A stretch of DNA of 64,000 nt, from assembly GCA_934120635.1 (NCBI GenBank), contig CAKOUR010000007.1, forward strand, positions 23,301 through 87,300. The letters run 5' to 3'. The notes under the pieces were generated by a model. The model made no database searches. It saw only the letters and a list, made by a program, of their open reading frames with translations, and was not told the origin of the DNA. Made by a program: the position numbers and the translations under genes. Each line of letters begins with the position of its first letter. Within the stretch, counting starts at the first letter, position 1. Positions 42,909 through 52,339 of the stretch are shown piece by piece. The stretch is from an uncultured Bacilli bacterium. Its GTDB lineage: Bacteria > Bacillota_I > Bacilli_A > RF39 > UBA660.

Positions 42909-44808
42909 AAAGAATCAATTATTTACTTACATTGTTATTATTGCTGTTTTATGTATTCCATTTATGTATAGTTTTTTCTATTTAAAAGCTTATTGGGATC
43001 CATATGGAGAAGGAAATATTGATAATTTGCCTGTTGCTATCGTTAATGAAGATAAAGGGGACAAGGGTAAAGATTTGGTAAATAGTATTAAGGAAAGTAA
43101 AAAATTAAAGTTATCTGTTGTTGATTTAGATGAGGCTAATGATGGATTAGATGATAAGACTTATTATGCGGTAATTCGTATTCCTAAAGATTTTTCTAGT
43201 AGTATGGAGAGTGCTTCTACTACTTCCAAAAAACACGCTACTATTACTTATTCACCTAATCAAAAATCTAATTATTTAGCTAGTCAAATTATTAATAATG
43301 TGGTTCTTAATGTAGAGAAGAGTTTAGATAATAGTGTAAACTCTGCTATTGTTGATCAGTTATCTGATAATTTAAATCAAGTTCCTGAACAGTTAAGTAC
43401 TATTTATGATGGATTTACAAAATTAAATGATGGAACAGAGCAATTAAAAGATGGAAGTAATACTTTAACTAATGGTATTTCTTCATTGCAATCTAATTAT
43501 TCTTTATTTCATCAAGGACTTGGTACTTTGAATGAAGGGGCTAATACTTTAAATCAAAGTGTTGGGGCTCTTGATTCTTTAGGAGATGGTGTAAATCAAT
43601 TAGTTAGTGGTGTTTCTGATTTAAAGAATGGTAGTAATTCTCTTTCTAGTGGTTTAAATTCTTATGTAGATGGTGTTAATAATACTTTAGGTTATACAGA
43701 AAATTTAGTTGCTTTAATTAATGCGACTATTTGTCCAAAAGTTGTTTCTGGTACTGCTACTGTATCTGAACAACAGATGTGTGGAATTGCTCAAGGATTA
43801 TCTCAAACTTCTGAGAAGACAGGAAATACGACGGTTACTAATTACTTAAAAGTAAGTGGTAATTCTATTAAAGAGGGAAATGCTAGTATTAATCAAGGAA
43901 TTAATTTATTAAATACAAATGTTTCTCAATTTAAAGATGGAATGAGTAAAATTCAAGAACTTAAGAGTGCTGTTAATCAAATTGCTAGTGGTACAAATAC
44001 TTTATATCAAAGTTCTAATCAAGTTGTATCAGGAATTAATGCTTTAGCTGATGGTTCTCATACGTTAAATAATGGAATTTCTACTTTAAATGATAGTATA
44101 GTAGATGCTAAAAATACTTTAGGTACAAAGATAGAAGATACGAAAAAAGATTTAGAATCAACGAAAGGACTTTCTGAATATAGTAAAAATCCTGTTACTG
44201 TTGATACTAAACCAGTTAATGAAGTTAGTAGTTATGGTACGGCATTCTCACCATTATTTATTTCTATTGCTTTATGGGTTGGTGCTTTGATGATGTATGT
44301 TGTTTTATATTATGATAAAGAAAATAGATTCCCTAAGTTATCTATTGATAATCAAAATTATTTACAGAGAACTGTTTTATATCATGGCTTAGCAACATTA
44401 TCAGGAATTTTATTAGCATTTTTATTAAATATTTTATTAGATTTTCATATTACTAATTATTTCTTATATTATGCTTTAATTGTTTTAGTTGCTAATACAT
44501 TTATTGCTATTATTGAATTTTTAATCGTTAACTTTAAAGATGTTGGTAAATTTATTGCTTTAATTATCTTGGTATTACAATTAGCAGCAGCAGGAGGAAC
44601 TTTCCCTATTGAAACAGTAAGTAAGTGTTTTAGATTCTTGAATCCAATATTACCAATGACTTATACTATTAATTTAATGAAGGAAGCTTTAATTACTATT
44701 GAGAGTGGTTTGTTAATGAAGAATTTGTTTATTGTTTTAGGAATTTTAGTGGTATTGGTTATCTTTAATGTTATTCATGATATTTATCATGATAAGAAAA
44801 ATAATTAA
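42898..44808 (+). CDS. YhgE/Pip-family ABC-2-type membrane protein
   Basis: A 636-residue protein. The Pip N-terminus has one membrane helix, SFFYLKAYWDPYGEGNIDNLPVAIVNEDKGD split over two blocks, then about 300 residues of repeated Leu-x-x-Gly-x-x-x-Leu heptads (LNDGTEQLKDGSNTLTNGI) forming an external coiled region. Five membrane helices (about 445-630) end the protein. Relatives are phage receptors (Pip), EsaA-like type VII secretion parts and solvent exporters. No other type VII gene is here. Regulation by the TetR protein suggests an export function. Confidence 0.9.
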   Translation: MKNKKNQLFTYIVIIAVLCIPFMYSFFYLKAYWDPYGEGNIDNLPVAIVNEDKGDKGKDLVNSIKESKKLKLSVVDLDEANDGLDDKTYYAVIRIPKDFSSSMESASTTSKKHATITYSPNQKSNYLASQIINNVVLNVEKSLDNSVNSAIVDQLSDNLNQVPEQLSTIYDGFTKLNDGTEQLKDGSNTLTNGISSLQSNYSLFHQGLGTLNEGANTLNQSVGALDSLGDGVNQLVSGVSDLKNGSNSLSSGLNSYVDGVNNTLGYTENLVALINATICPKVVSGTATVSEQQMCGIAQGLSQTSEKTGNTTVTNYLKVSGNSIKEGNASINQGINLLNTNVSQFKDGMSKIQELKSAVNQIASGTNTLYQSSNQVVSGINALADGSHTLNNGISTLNDSIVDAKNTLGTKIEDTKKDLESTKGLSEYSKNPVTVDTKPVNEVSSYGTAFSPLFISIALWVGALMMYVVLYYDKENRFPKLSIDNQNYLQRTVLYHGLATLSGILLAFLLNILLDFHITNYFLYYALIVLVANTFIAIIEFLIVNFKDVGKFIALIILVLQLAAAGGTFPIETVSKCFRFLNPILPMTYTINLMKEALITIESGLLMKNLFIVLGILVVLVIFNVIHDIYHDKKNN

Positions 44809-44838
44809 AAAAGTTCTAGGAAACTAGTTCTTTTTTTT
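44807..44838 (+). terminator. Terminator after the YhgE-like gene
   Basis: AAAAAAG...CTAG pairs with CTAG...CTTTTTT with a small internal bulge, followed by eight T. Confidence 0.55.
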
Positions 44839-44842
44839 CTTT

Positions 44843-44893
44843 AAAATACTTCTGTTTCTGATTCTTTTTGGTAAAGAGAGAGGTAAGTATTTT
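44843..44893. terminator. Second hairpin with AAAATACTT/AAGTATTTT arms
   Basis: AAAATACTT (44843-44851) and AAGTATTTT (44885-44893) are exact inverted repeats separated by 33 bases and followed by T. Confidence 0.45.
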
Positions 44894-44960
44894 TTGTTTA
44901 CTATTGACTTCTAGATTTATTTTTTGTAAACTATGATTGAAAAAATGATGGAGGTTTGTG

Positions 44961-45200
44961 ATGAAGTTAGATAAAAATATTATTAATCAAAGAAGAGAAA
45001 AACCAATTGTACAAAAGTTTTCTTTGTTGCATGATGCTTGTAAGAAATATCCTTCAGTTGTTTTAAAGACGTCATCTAAAAGTAAGTTATCGTTAGAAAG
45101 ATTTGATTTAGATTTTGCTGAAGGAGGTTTTGTAGAAAAGTTTTGTTTGACTGATTTAGAAAGAAATGAAGTGAAAAGGCTTCGAAGAATAAAAAAATAA
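44961..45200 (+). CDS. Hypothetical 79-residue basic protein
   Basis: The product is small, soluble and basic (MKLDKNIINQRREKP, CLTDLERNEVKRLRRIKK) without recognised domains. GGAGG lies six bases before ATG 44961, better than the GTG at 44958. A strong terminator follows 2 bases after the stop, so it is a single-gene unit. Its charge and size would allow nucleic acid or ribosome binding, but nothing shows it. Confidence 0.65.
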   Translation: MKLDKNIINQRREKPIVQKFSLLHDACKKYPSVVLKTSSKSKLSLERFDLDFAEGGFVEKFCLTDLERNEVKRLRRIKK

Positions 45201-45201
45201 T

Positions 45202-45255
45202 AAAAAAACTATTTGTAAGTGTAGAAGAATAAAAAGTTTACAAATAGTTTTTTTT
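45202..45255 (+). terminator. Long-stem terminator
   Basis: AAAAACTATTTGTAA pairs with TTTACAAATAGTTTTTT around a 19-base loop; T run of eight. Confidence 0.8.
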
Positions 45256-45313
45256 ATGTCTTTTATTAATAATAATTATATGATATAATACTTTACCAAA
45301 AGGGGGAATATTA

Positions 45314-46279
45314 ATGGAAAATAAATTTATTGTTAATATGGAAGATAATGATTGTTTTTCTAAATTTTCTAAGAATGATTTAGAAGAGATAAAAAAGCAA
45401 ATTAAGGAAAGTAAATTAGAGTATAGAAATAATGTTTGGTTTAATGGTGATGTGACGATTGGGTTGGAGATAGAGTATGAGAATGTTAATAAAGATTTAG
45501 TTGATGATTATACGATAATGAATTATCCTTTTTGGAATTCTAGTTATGATACTACTCTTACTAATGGTGGAGAGATTAAGGCTCCTATTTTAACTGGTTC
45601 TCCGTCTAATTGGGATGAGTTACAAAAGATTTGTCTTTTTCTTGAAGAACATGATGCTGTTATGAATGAGAATGCTGGTGGTCATATTCATATAGGTAGT
45701 CAGATTTTGAGGGGAAATATTCATTATTGGCGACAATTTTTAAAAATGTATATGATTTATGAAAAAGATTTATTGAAGTTTCTTTTTGGAGAGATGAAGG
45801 AAGGAAGAAAGGGACTTTATTTTTATGCTCCACCGATTGCAAATATACTTTATCAAGAATTAGATACTTTAAATCATTGTACTTCTTTTGAAGATATTTT
45901 TTATCAAGTTTTACCGAAGGATCGGAATGAAGCAATTAATTTTAATAATGTCTCATTATTGGATTCAATAAAAAGATTGGGGAATACGATAGAATTTCGT
46001 AGTCCAAATGCAACTAGTAAGGCAATTGTTTGGCAAAATAATGTAAATACTTTGGTTAAGTTTTTGCTTTCTTTTACTAGAGAAGAAATTGATGAAGAGT
46101 ATTTGAATTATCGGCTTTTAAATGAGCCTAGTACTACTTCTTGCCTTGAAGATACATTACAATTTATTGATATGATTTTTGATAATAATCAAGATAAAAT
46201 TTATTTTTTGAAGCAATATATGAAAGAATTTCAATGGGATAAGAGAATGAGTAGAGGACTTGTTAAAACAATGTTTTAG
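45314..46279 (+). CDS. Amidoligase-family enzyme (putative carboxylate-amine ligase)
   Basis: A 321-residue protein of the amidoligase superfamily (glutamine-synthetase-like fold). The metal/ATP site shows GLEIEYEN (about 51-58), TNGGEIKAPIL, and the HxH motif AGGHIHIG (about 120-127); TIEFRSPNAT gives the late Glu-Arg strand. Such enzymes join carboxylates to amines of peptides or wall precursors and often lie with peptide-modifying genes. Here the neighbours are a small basic protein before and an anchored orphan after, so the target is unknown. AAGGGGG precedes the ATG. Confidence 0.85.
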   Translation: MENKFIVNMEDNDCFSKFSKNDLEEIKKQIKESKLEYRNNVWFNGDVTIGLEIEYENVNKDLVDDYTIMNYPFWNSSYDTTLTNGGEIKAPILTGSPSNWDELQKICLFLEEHDAVMNENAGGHIHIGSQILRGNIHYWRQFLKMYMIYEKDLLKFLFGEMKEGRKGLYFYAPPIANILYQELDTLNHCTSFEDIFYQVLPKDRNEAINFNNVSLLDSIKRLGNTIEFRSPNATSKAIVWQNNVNTLVKFLLSFTREEIDEEYLNYRLLNEPSTTSCLEDTLQFIDMIFDNNQDKIYFLKQYMKEFQWDKRMSRGLVKTMF

Positions 46280-46324
46280 AATGAGAAAAATCGTGCTATA
46301 ATTGGGGTATAAGAAGGTGAAGAG

Positions 46325-47212
46325 ATGAGTATAAAGAAAAAGAAAATTTATATTGGATTAGGAATTATATTTTTTATATTATTTTTAGTTTGGTTTATTT
46401 GGTTTTGTCAAAAAAATAATAAAGTTTATACTATTCAGGCTACAGTTTCTTATGTTGGAAAAGATTATTTATTAGTACAAGATAGTAGGGGAGAGGAATA
46501 TTCTCTTTCTGGTAAGTCTAATTATTTGGTTGGAGATAAAGTTATTTTTGAAATGAAAAATATGAGAAAAACTAATCCTATAGAGGGTAATGTTCTTTCT
46601 GTTGAAAAAGTTAAACAAAAGACGGATTCTATTATTTCTAATGAAGAAAATACTTCTAAAGATAATGATAATGTTGTGGACAGTAGTAATAATTCTAATT
46701 TATCTTTGGAGCAAGCAGGTAATTATTCAGGAAATGAGGAAGATGTTGTTACTTATTTAGAAGAACTAAAAAGTGAAGTAGATAATAGTAGTTCTATTAC
46801 TTCTTCTATTAAAAATGGTTTTATTGAATTAGTTGATTTTTTGTTTTATGATGGGACAATTCGAGGAAAGACTTTTTCTAGTTTAAGTAATAGTGCAAAA
46901 CTCAAGGTGTTAAAGATTGCTTTTGTAATTGATTCTAAAATAGAAGAAAAGTTTCCTGATTATAAGGAAAGTATCAAGAATACATCTTCTTTTGTTTATG
47001 ATAAATTTCGTGAGAAGGTTATTGTTTCTTATCTAGATTTAGCAGCAAAGGTATGTCAAGAAAATGAGGAAAGTTGTGTAATGGCTAAAGCAGGAATTTC
47101 TGAATTAAAGAAAAGTAGTTCTTTAACTTGGAAGTTTATTAAGAGTCTTACTTCTTCTAGTGTTGGTAAATTAAAATCTTGGTATGAAGTTTGGAGAGAT
47201 ACAGATGATTGA
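46325..47212 (+). CDS. Membrane-anchored protein with external OB-like and helical parts
   Basis: A 295-residue protein. One N-terminal membrane helix (about 8-28), then a short beta module (about 35-85; QATVSYVGKDYLLVQDSRGE, KVIFEMKN) like the small OB-type DUF3221 fold, then an Asn/Ser/Asp linker (about 100-140), and a helical end domain (about 150-290). Function unknown. AAGGTGA precedes the ATG. It overlaps uvrC by eight bases, so uvrC is probably translated from the same message. Confidence 0.65.
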   Translation: MSIKKKKIYIGLGIIFFILFLVWFIWFCQKNNKVYTIQATVSYVGKDYLLVQDSRGEEYSLSGKSNYLVGDKVIFEMKNMRKTNPIEGNVLSVEKVKQKTDSIISNEENTSKDNDNVVDSSNNSNLSLEQAGNYSGNEEDVVTYLEELKSEVDNSSSITSSIKNGFIELVDFLFYDGTIRGKTFSSLSNSAKLKVLKIAFVIDSKIEEKFPDYKESIKNTSSFVYDKFREKVIVSYLDLAAKVCQENEESCVMAKAGISELKKSSSLTWKFIKSLTSSSVGKLKSWYEVWRDTDD

Positions 47213-48974
47213 TGAAAAATTAAAACTTGTTCCTCATTCTCCTGGATGCTATTTAATGCATGATAAAAATGATGTTATTATTTATGTAGGAAAATCGAAA
47301 AATTTAAAGAATCGTCTTAGTTCTTATTTTAAATCTAGTCATACAGGAAAGACAGCAATGTTAGTTAGAGATATTGTTGATTTTGAATATATTTTAACTT
47401 CTTCTGAATTAGAGGCTCTACTGCTAGAGATTAATTTAATTAAAAAATATGATCCTAAGTATAATATTCTTTTAAGGGATGATAAGAGTTATCCTTATAT
47501 TGAGGTTACCAATGAGAAGGTATTTCGTTTGTTAGTTGTTCGAAATCCTAATATTAAGAAAAGAAGGGATAGGAAGTTATTTGGTCCTTATCCTAATGTT
47601 ACTGCTGCTAGAAAAGTAGTAGATATGTTGAATCGAGTTTATCCTCTTAGGAAGTGTCAAAATTATCCTAAGAAAGTATGTTTGTATTATCATATTCATG
47701 AGTGTTTAGGATATTGTGAGAAAGATATTGATCCAGAAGTTTTGGAGAAGATGAAGAGTGAGATTGTTTCTTTTTTAAATGGTAATTATAAAATACTTCA
47801 TCAGAAGTTAATGGATAAGATGAATTTTTATGCAGAAAAGTTGCAGTTTGAAAAGGCTAAGGAATATAAAGAATTATTAGATTATATTTCTATTACTTTA
47901 GAGAAACAGAAGGTAGAGTTGGATGATCATTATGATCGAGATGTTATTGGCTATTATTCTAAAAATGGTTATTTATCTGTTTGCATGTTGTTTATTCGGG
48001 GAGGTAAGTTATTAGATAGGAAGAATGATTTATTTCCTATGATTGATACTTTAGAAGAGGAATTAATGACTTATCTTTCGAGATTTTACGATAAGCATAA
48101 TATTCATCCATATGAAGTTATTGTTTCAGAGATAGTGAATAGTGAAGTATTGTCTCGTGCTTTTTCTTTAACATTTTTAACTCCTATTAGAGGTAAGAAG
48201 AAAAAAATGTTGGAGTTATCTTGTGAAAATGCTAAAAATTATTTAAATGAACAAATTACTTTAGTAGAGAGAAATGAAGAAAAAACGCTTGGTGCTATTC
48301 GTGAACTTGCTAATCTTTTAGGGATAGATTCTGCTAGTAGGATAGAGATTTTTGATAACTCTAATTTGTTTGGTAATTTTAATGTTTCTGGTATGGTGGT
48401 ATTTATTGATGGTAAGCCTGCTAAGAGTGAGTATCGTAAATTTAAAATTACTAAGAATGTGAATGATGATTATGGAACAATGAGAGAAGTTATTTATCGG
48501 AGATATTTTCGAGTTTTGAAAGATCATTTATCTAGACCAGATTTGATTATTGTGGATGGTGGCTTGGGACAATTAAATGTAGCAAGAGAAGTTATTGATT
48601 CTCTTGGTCTTAATATTCCAGTTGTTGGTTTAAAGAAAGATGATAAGCATAATACTTCTGAATTGATCGGAGGAGATCCTATTTCGATTATTTCTGTTGA
48701 TAAAAAAAGTAGTTTGTTTCTTTTATTAACTAAGATGCAAGATGAGGTACATAATTTTACGATTCATTATCATCGTCAAATTCGTAGTAAGGGTTCTTTA
48801 ACGAGTATTTTAGATAGTGTTTCTGGTATTGGAGAAGTTCGTAAGAATAAGTTATTGAAAAAATATCGTACAATTTCTAATATAGAATCTGCTAGTGTAG
48901 AAGAGTTAGCTCTTTTGGTTCCTAAGGAAGTAGCGATTCAATTAAAGAATATTTGCTCTTCTATTAAAGATTAA
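47205..48974 (+). CDS. uvrC: Excinuclease ABC subunit C
   Basis: UvrC makes both incisions in nucleotide excision repair. The GIY-YIG nuclease domain (about 12-90: GCYLMHDKNDVIIYVGKSKN) is followed by the conserved Cys cluster (about 145-170; CQNYPKKVCLYYHIHECLGYC split), the UVR helix pair (about 195-230) and the RNase H-like domain (IEIFDNSNLFG, DLIIVDGG), ending with HhH motifs. Length 589 is normal. ATG 47205 has GGAGAGA before it; an in-frame ATG at 47184 has none. UvrA and UvrB are not in the window. Confidence 0.96.
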   Translation: MIDEKLKLVPHSPGCYLMHDKNDVIIYVGKSKNLKNRLSSYFKSSHTGKTAMLVRDIVDFEYILTSSELEALLLEINLIKKYDPKYNILLRDDKSYPYIEVTNEKVFRLLVVRNPNIKKRRDRKLFGPYPNVTAARKVVDMLNRVYPLRKCQNYPKKVCLYYHIHECLGYCEKDIDPEVLEKMKSEIVSFLNGNYKILHQKLMDKMNFYAEKLQFEKAKEYKELLDYISITLEKQKVELDDHYDRDVIGYYSKNGYLSVCMLFIRGGKLLDRKNDLFPMIDTLEEELMTYLSRFYDKHNIHPYEVIVSEIVNSEVLSRAFSLTFLTPIRGKKKKMLELSCENAKNYLNEQITLVERNEEKTLGAIRELANLLGIDSASRIEIFDNSNLFGNFNVSGMVVFIDGKPAKSEYRKFKITKNVNDDYGTMREVIYRRYFRVLKDHLSRPDLIIVDGGLGQLNVAREVIDSLGLNIPVVGLKKDDKHNTSELIGGDPISIISVDKKSSLFLLLTKMQDEVHNFTIHYHRQIRSKGSLTSILDSVSGIGEVRKNKLLKKYRTISNIESASVEELALLVPKEVAIQLKNICSSIKD

Positions 48975-49001
48975 AATTTTATTATAGAAATAATATTGGT
49001 T

Positions 49002-49044
49002 AAAAGATAAAGTCTTGATCAGTATTATTTTTTTATTATCTTTT
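49002..49044 (+). terminator. Possible terminator after uvrC
   Basis: AAAAGATAA (49002-49010) pairs with TTATCTTTT (49036-49044) around a T-rich loop; no long T run follows. Confidence 0.35.
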
Positions 49045-49079
49045 ATAGAATTGAGTTAATTTACTTATAGATAACTAAC

Positions 49080-49108
49080 TTGTAAAGAGCATAAAAATAC
49101 GATATACT
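49080..49108 (+). promoter_or_regulatory. SigA-type promoter of smc
   Basis: TTGTAA (49080-49085), 17 bases, TATACT (49103-49108), about 28 bases before ATG 49136. Confidence 0.55.
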
Positions 49109-49135
49109 AAAACAAGATGTAAGAGAGTGATAGAG

Positions 49136-52093
49136 ATGTATTTAAAGTGTATGAAAGCTTATGGTTTTAAGTCTTTTGCCGATAAAATAGAAATTAATTT
49201 TGAAAAGAATATTAATGGGATTGTTGGGCCTAATGGAAGTGGTAAATCGAATGTTGTTGATGCTGTGAGATGGGTTTTAGGAGAACAGTCTATTAAGTCT
49301 TTAAGAGGTGACACTTCTACTGATGTTATTTTTTCAGGAAGTAAAAGTAGAAAGCCTTTAAATAGTGCTATGGTTACTTTAATTTTTGATAATAGTGATT
49401 TTTATTTGCCGATTCAGTATACTGAAGTTTCTGTTAAAAGAGTAATGTATCGAAGCGGGGAAAATGAATATTATCTAAATAATGAGAAATGTCGTTTAAA
49501 AGATATTACCAATCTTTTAGTAGATACTGGGGCTGATAAGGAGAGTTTTAATATTATTTCTCAAGGTAAGATTGATGAGATTTTATCGACTAAACCTGGA
49601 GATAGGAGAGCTGTTTTTGAAAGTGCTGCTGGGGTAATGAAGTATAAAAAAAGAAAAGAAGAATCCGTTAAAAAGTTAGAACGAACCAACTTAAATATGA
49701 ATCGTGTTGAAGATATTTTAAGGGAACTTGAAAATAATTTAGCCCCTCTAGAAAAACAAAGTAAAGATGCCACAAAATATTTAGAAGTAAAAGATGTTCT
49801 TTCTGATTTGAGTATTGCTTTAATGGCATCTGACATTACGAAGTTTAATCATGAAATCAAAACATTAGAAGAAAAAATTAATACCTTAAATGATGAAGTA
49901 GTAAGCTTATCTAATACTCATTCTAGCTATGATATTGATTTGTTAACTAAAAAAGATGAAGTTAAAAATATTGAAATCAAGATAAATCAAGAACAAAATA
50001 CTTTATTAGAAATTACGAAAAGTATTGAGAAGATTAATGCTGATATTCGGCTTTTAAAGATGAGAAAACAATATAGTGAAGAACAGGGAAATCAAGAAGA
50101 AGAACGCTTACTTTTATTAAAAGAAAATTTACTAAAAATAAATACAAAGTATCAAGAAGAAGAACAAGATATTCAAAAATTAGCAAGTGATAATAAAATA
50201 CAACAAGAAACGATTAGAAAAATAGAAAAACAATATAATAAAGCAAGTGAAGATAAAAATAAATTAAAAGAAATATTAGAAAAAAATGATCGGGAGTGCT
50301 ATCAACTAAAATTAAAGATTGAACATTTAGAAAATAGTATTGAAAGAAATGGTCAAGTTCCTAAAGCAATTAAAAGTATTTTAGATAACCCTAGACTTTT
50401 AGGCGCTCACCATATTGTCGGAAAACTTCTTTCTATTCAAGATGAATATGTTACGGCAATTACAACAGCCCTAGCTGGAAGTGTCAATCATTTAGTAGTA
50501 GACTCTACTGAGAATGCAAAAAGAATGGTTTCTTATTTAAAAGATAATCAATTAGGTCGGGCTACTTTTTTACCAATGGATAATATTAAACCAAGAAATA
50601 TTGATAGTGTTACTTTCGATAAAGTTAAAAATCAAGAAGGATTTGTTGATGTTGCCTCTTCTTTAGTAAAGTATGATTCTATTTATCAAAGTATTGTTTC
50701 TCATTTACTAGGAAATATTTTAATTGTTGATGATTTAAATCATGCAACAAATATCAGTCGAAGTATTTTTAATCGTTATAAAATCGTTACTTTAGATGGT
50801 CAAGTCATTAATATAGGTGGTTCTATTACTGGAGGAAGTAATTCTGTTGGAAATAATGTCATCAAAGAAAAGTATGAACTAGAAACTAGTAAATTAGAAC
50901 TTGAACACTTAAAAGAAAAAGCAAAAGAAATCCAAGAAAAGTTAGAAGAAAAAAATACTTCATTAGAAAGTACTAATGTTACTTTATTAGAAGAAAAGAA
51001 TCAGCTTCTTTCTTTAGAAGAAGAGAGGAGAAGAAAAGAAAATTTATCTAATGAATTAAAAGAAGAAAAAGAAGAAATTGAAAGAGAAATAAAAAATATT
51101 GATGTTATTTCTAAAAATAGTAGTGATACGGAACTTGAGAGAATGTTAGAGATGTATTATAGTGCTATTTCATCTAAAGATAATATCGTTAGAAGTGTTA
51201 ATTCATTAACAGAAGAAAAGAAAAAATTAGCGTCTGATATTTTAGAAATAGAAGGATTATCTAGAAAAGATAGTTCTAATATTTCTCAAAAAGAAAAGTC
51301 TTTGAAAGAATTAGAAATTAAAAGAAATACGCTAAATATTAAACTAGATAATTTATTAGTTTCTTTAGGAGAAGAATATAATTTAACTTATGAAGCTGCG
51401 GTTAATCATTATCAGTTGGATATTCCTGAAGATATTGCTAGAGAGAAAGTTAAAAATTTAAAAAATGAAATTAAATCAATTGGTTATGTTAATGTTGATG
51501 CTATAGAAGAATTTAAGAAAGTCAAAGAAAGGTATGAATTTTTAGATCGTCAAAGACAAGATTTAAAACAAGCAGAAGCTACTCTTTTAGAAATTATGAA
51601 AGAAATGGATACTGTAATGAAAGAAAAATTCAAAACCACTTTTGAAAGTGTAAGAATCGAATTTAAAAAAGTATTTAGACAAATGTTTCGTGGAGGAGAA
51701 GCTGAGTTAGTTTTAACTGATCCTGATAATTTATTAGAAACAGGAATCGAAATTGAAGCTATTCCATCAGGAAAAAATTTGAAAAGTATTACTCTTCTTA
51801 GTGGGGGAGAAAAGACTTTTACGGCTATTTCTTTATTATTTGCTATATTAAATGTAAGACCTGTTCCTTTCTGTTTATTAGATGAAGTAGAAGCTGCTTT
51901 AGATGATGCTAATGTCGAAAGTTTTGGTCATTATCTTGATGAGTATCGTGATAAAACACAGTTTATTTTAATTACCCATAAGAAGAAAACGATGGAGTTT
52001 GCTAATACTTTATATGGAATTACTATGCAAGAGTCTGGGGTTAGTAAGTTAGTTAGTGTTAGGCTTGAAGATATTGAGAATGACAAACACTAG
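49136..52093 (+). CDS. smc: Chromosome segregation SMC ATPase, short-arm form
   Basis: SMC forms the core of the bacterial condensin. Walker A is GPNGSGKS near 32-39, the hinge lies at about 405-560 (KAIKSILDNPRLLGAHHIVG, GGSITGGSNS), the signature LLSGGEKTF is near 886 and Walker B FCLLDEVEAALDD near 914. The coiled arms are only about 230-240 residues each, against about 330 in Bacillus subtilis, so the total is 985 residues, close to mycoplasma SMC (P115). Both arms are shortened alike. ATG 49136 is preferred over GTG 49127 because GAGAGTGA overlaps the latter. ScpA and ScpB are not here. Confidence 0.96.
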   Translation: MYLKCMKAYGFKSFADKIEINFEKNINGIVGPNGSGKSNVVDAVRWVLGEQSIKSLRGDTSTDVIFSGSKSRKPLNSAMVTLIFDNSDFYLPIQYTEVSVKRVMYRSGENEYYLNNEKCRLKDITNLLVDTGADKESFNIISQGKIDEILSTKPGDRRAVFESAAGVMKYKKRKEESVKKLERTNLNMNRVEDILRELENNLAPLEKQSKDATKYLEVKDVLSDLSIALMASDITKFNHEIKTLEEKINTLNDEVVSLSNTHSSYDIDLLTKKDEVKNIEIKINQEQNTLLEITKSIEKINADIRLLKMRKQYSEEQGNQEEERLLLLKENLLKINTKYQEEEQDIQKLASDNKIQQETIRKIEKQYNKASEDKNKLKEILEKNDRECYQLKLKIEHLENSIERNGQVPKAIKSILDNPRLLGAHHIVGKLLSIQDEYVTAITTALAGSVNHLVVDSTENAKRMVSYLKDNQLGRATFLPMDNIKPRNIDSVTFDKVKNQEGFVDVASSLVKYDSIYQSIVSHLLGNILIVDDLNHATNISRSIFNRYKIVTLDGQVINIGGSITGGSNSVGNNVIKEKYELETSKLELEHLKEKAKEIQEKLEEKNTSLESTNVTLLEEKNQLLSLEEERRRKENLSNELKEEKEEIEREIKNIDVISKNSSDTELERMLEMYYSAISSKDNIVRSVNSLTEEKKKLASDILEIEGLSRKDSSNISQKEKSLKELEIKRNTLNIKLDNLLVSLGEEYNLTYEAAVNHYQLDIPEDIAREKVKNLKNEIKSIGYVNVDAIEEFKKVKERYEFLDRQRQDLKQAEATLLEIMKEMDTVMKEKFKTTFESVRIEFKKVFRQMFRGGEAELVLTDPDNLLETGIEIEAIPSGKNLKSITLLSGGEKTFTAISLLFAILNVRPVPFCLLDEVEAALDDANVESFGHYLDEYRDKTQFILITHKKKTMEFANTLYGITMQESGVSKLVSVRLEDIENDKH

Positions 52094-52103
52094 GAAAAAT
52101 TAA

Positions 52104-52135
52104 AATGAAGTATTATTTTTATAAAATACTTCATT
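52104..52135. terminator. Hairpin after smc
   Basis: ATGAAGTATT pairs with AATACTTCAT around a TTTTTATA-rich loop. No long T run follows; a second, better terminator comes 60 bases later. Confidence 0.45.
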
Positions 52136-52193
52136 AGAATAAACAATATTTAAAGAAAAGAATAATAATTAGATTTCAATTATATTAAGGGTA

Positions 52194-52227
52194 AAAAAAT
52201 CACATCTAAAGTTTAGATGTGGTTTTA
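52194..52227 (+). terminator. Rho-independent terminator after smc
   Basis: AAATCACATCT pairs with AGATGTGGTTT around AAAGTTT, with a T-rich tail. The remaining intergenic sequence to 52339 holds a TATAAT at 52302-52307, probably the -10 box of queA, with no clear -35 box. Confidence 0.65.
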
Positions 52228-52339
52228 TCTTGTTAAGATTTTTTAGGCTAAAAAGTTAAAAATCATGATGAGTTTTCATACACTTTTCTTCTTTCTTATG
52301 TTATAATACTATGGTATTTAAAAAAGGGAAGTGAAGAGA

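Noticed and set aside
49561..49836. Minus-strand open frame within smc
   Set aside because: It lies opposite a conserved part of SMC, has no ribosome site and encodes no recognisable protein.
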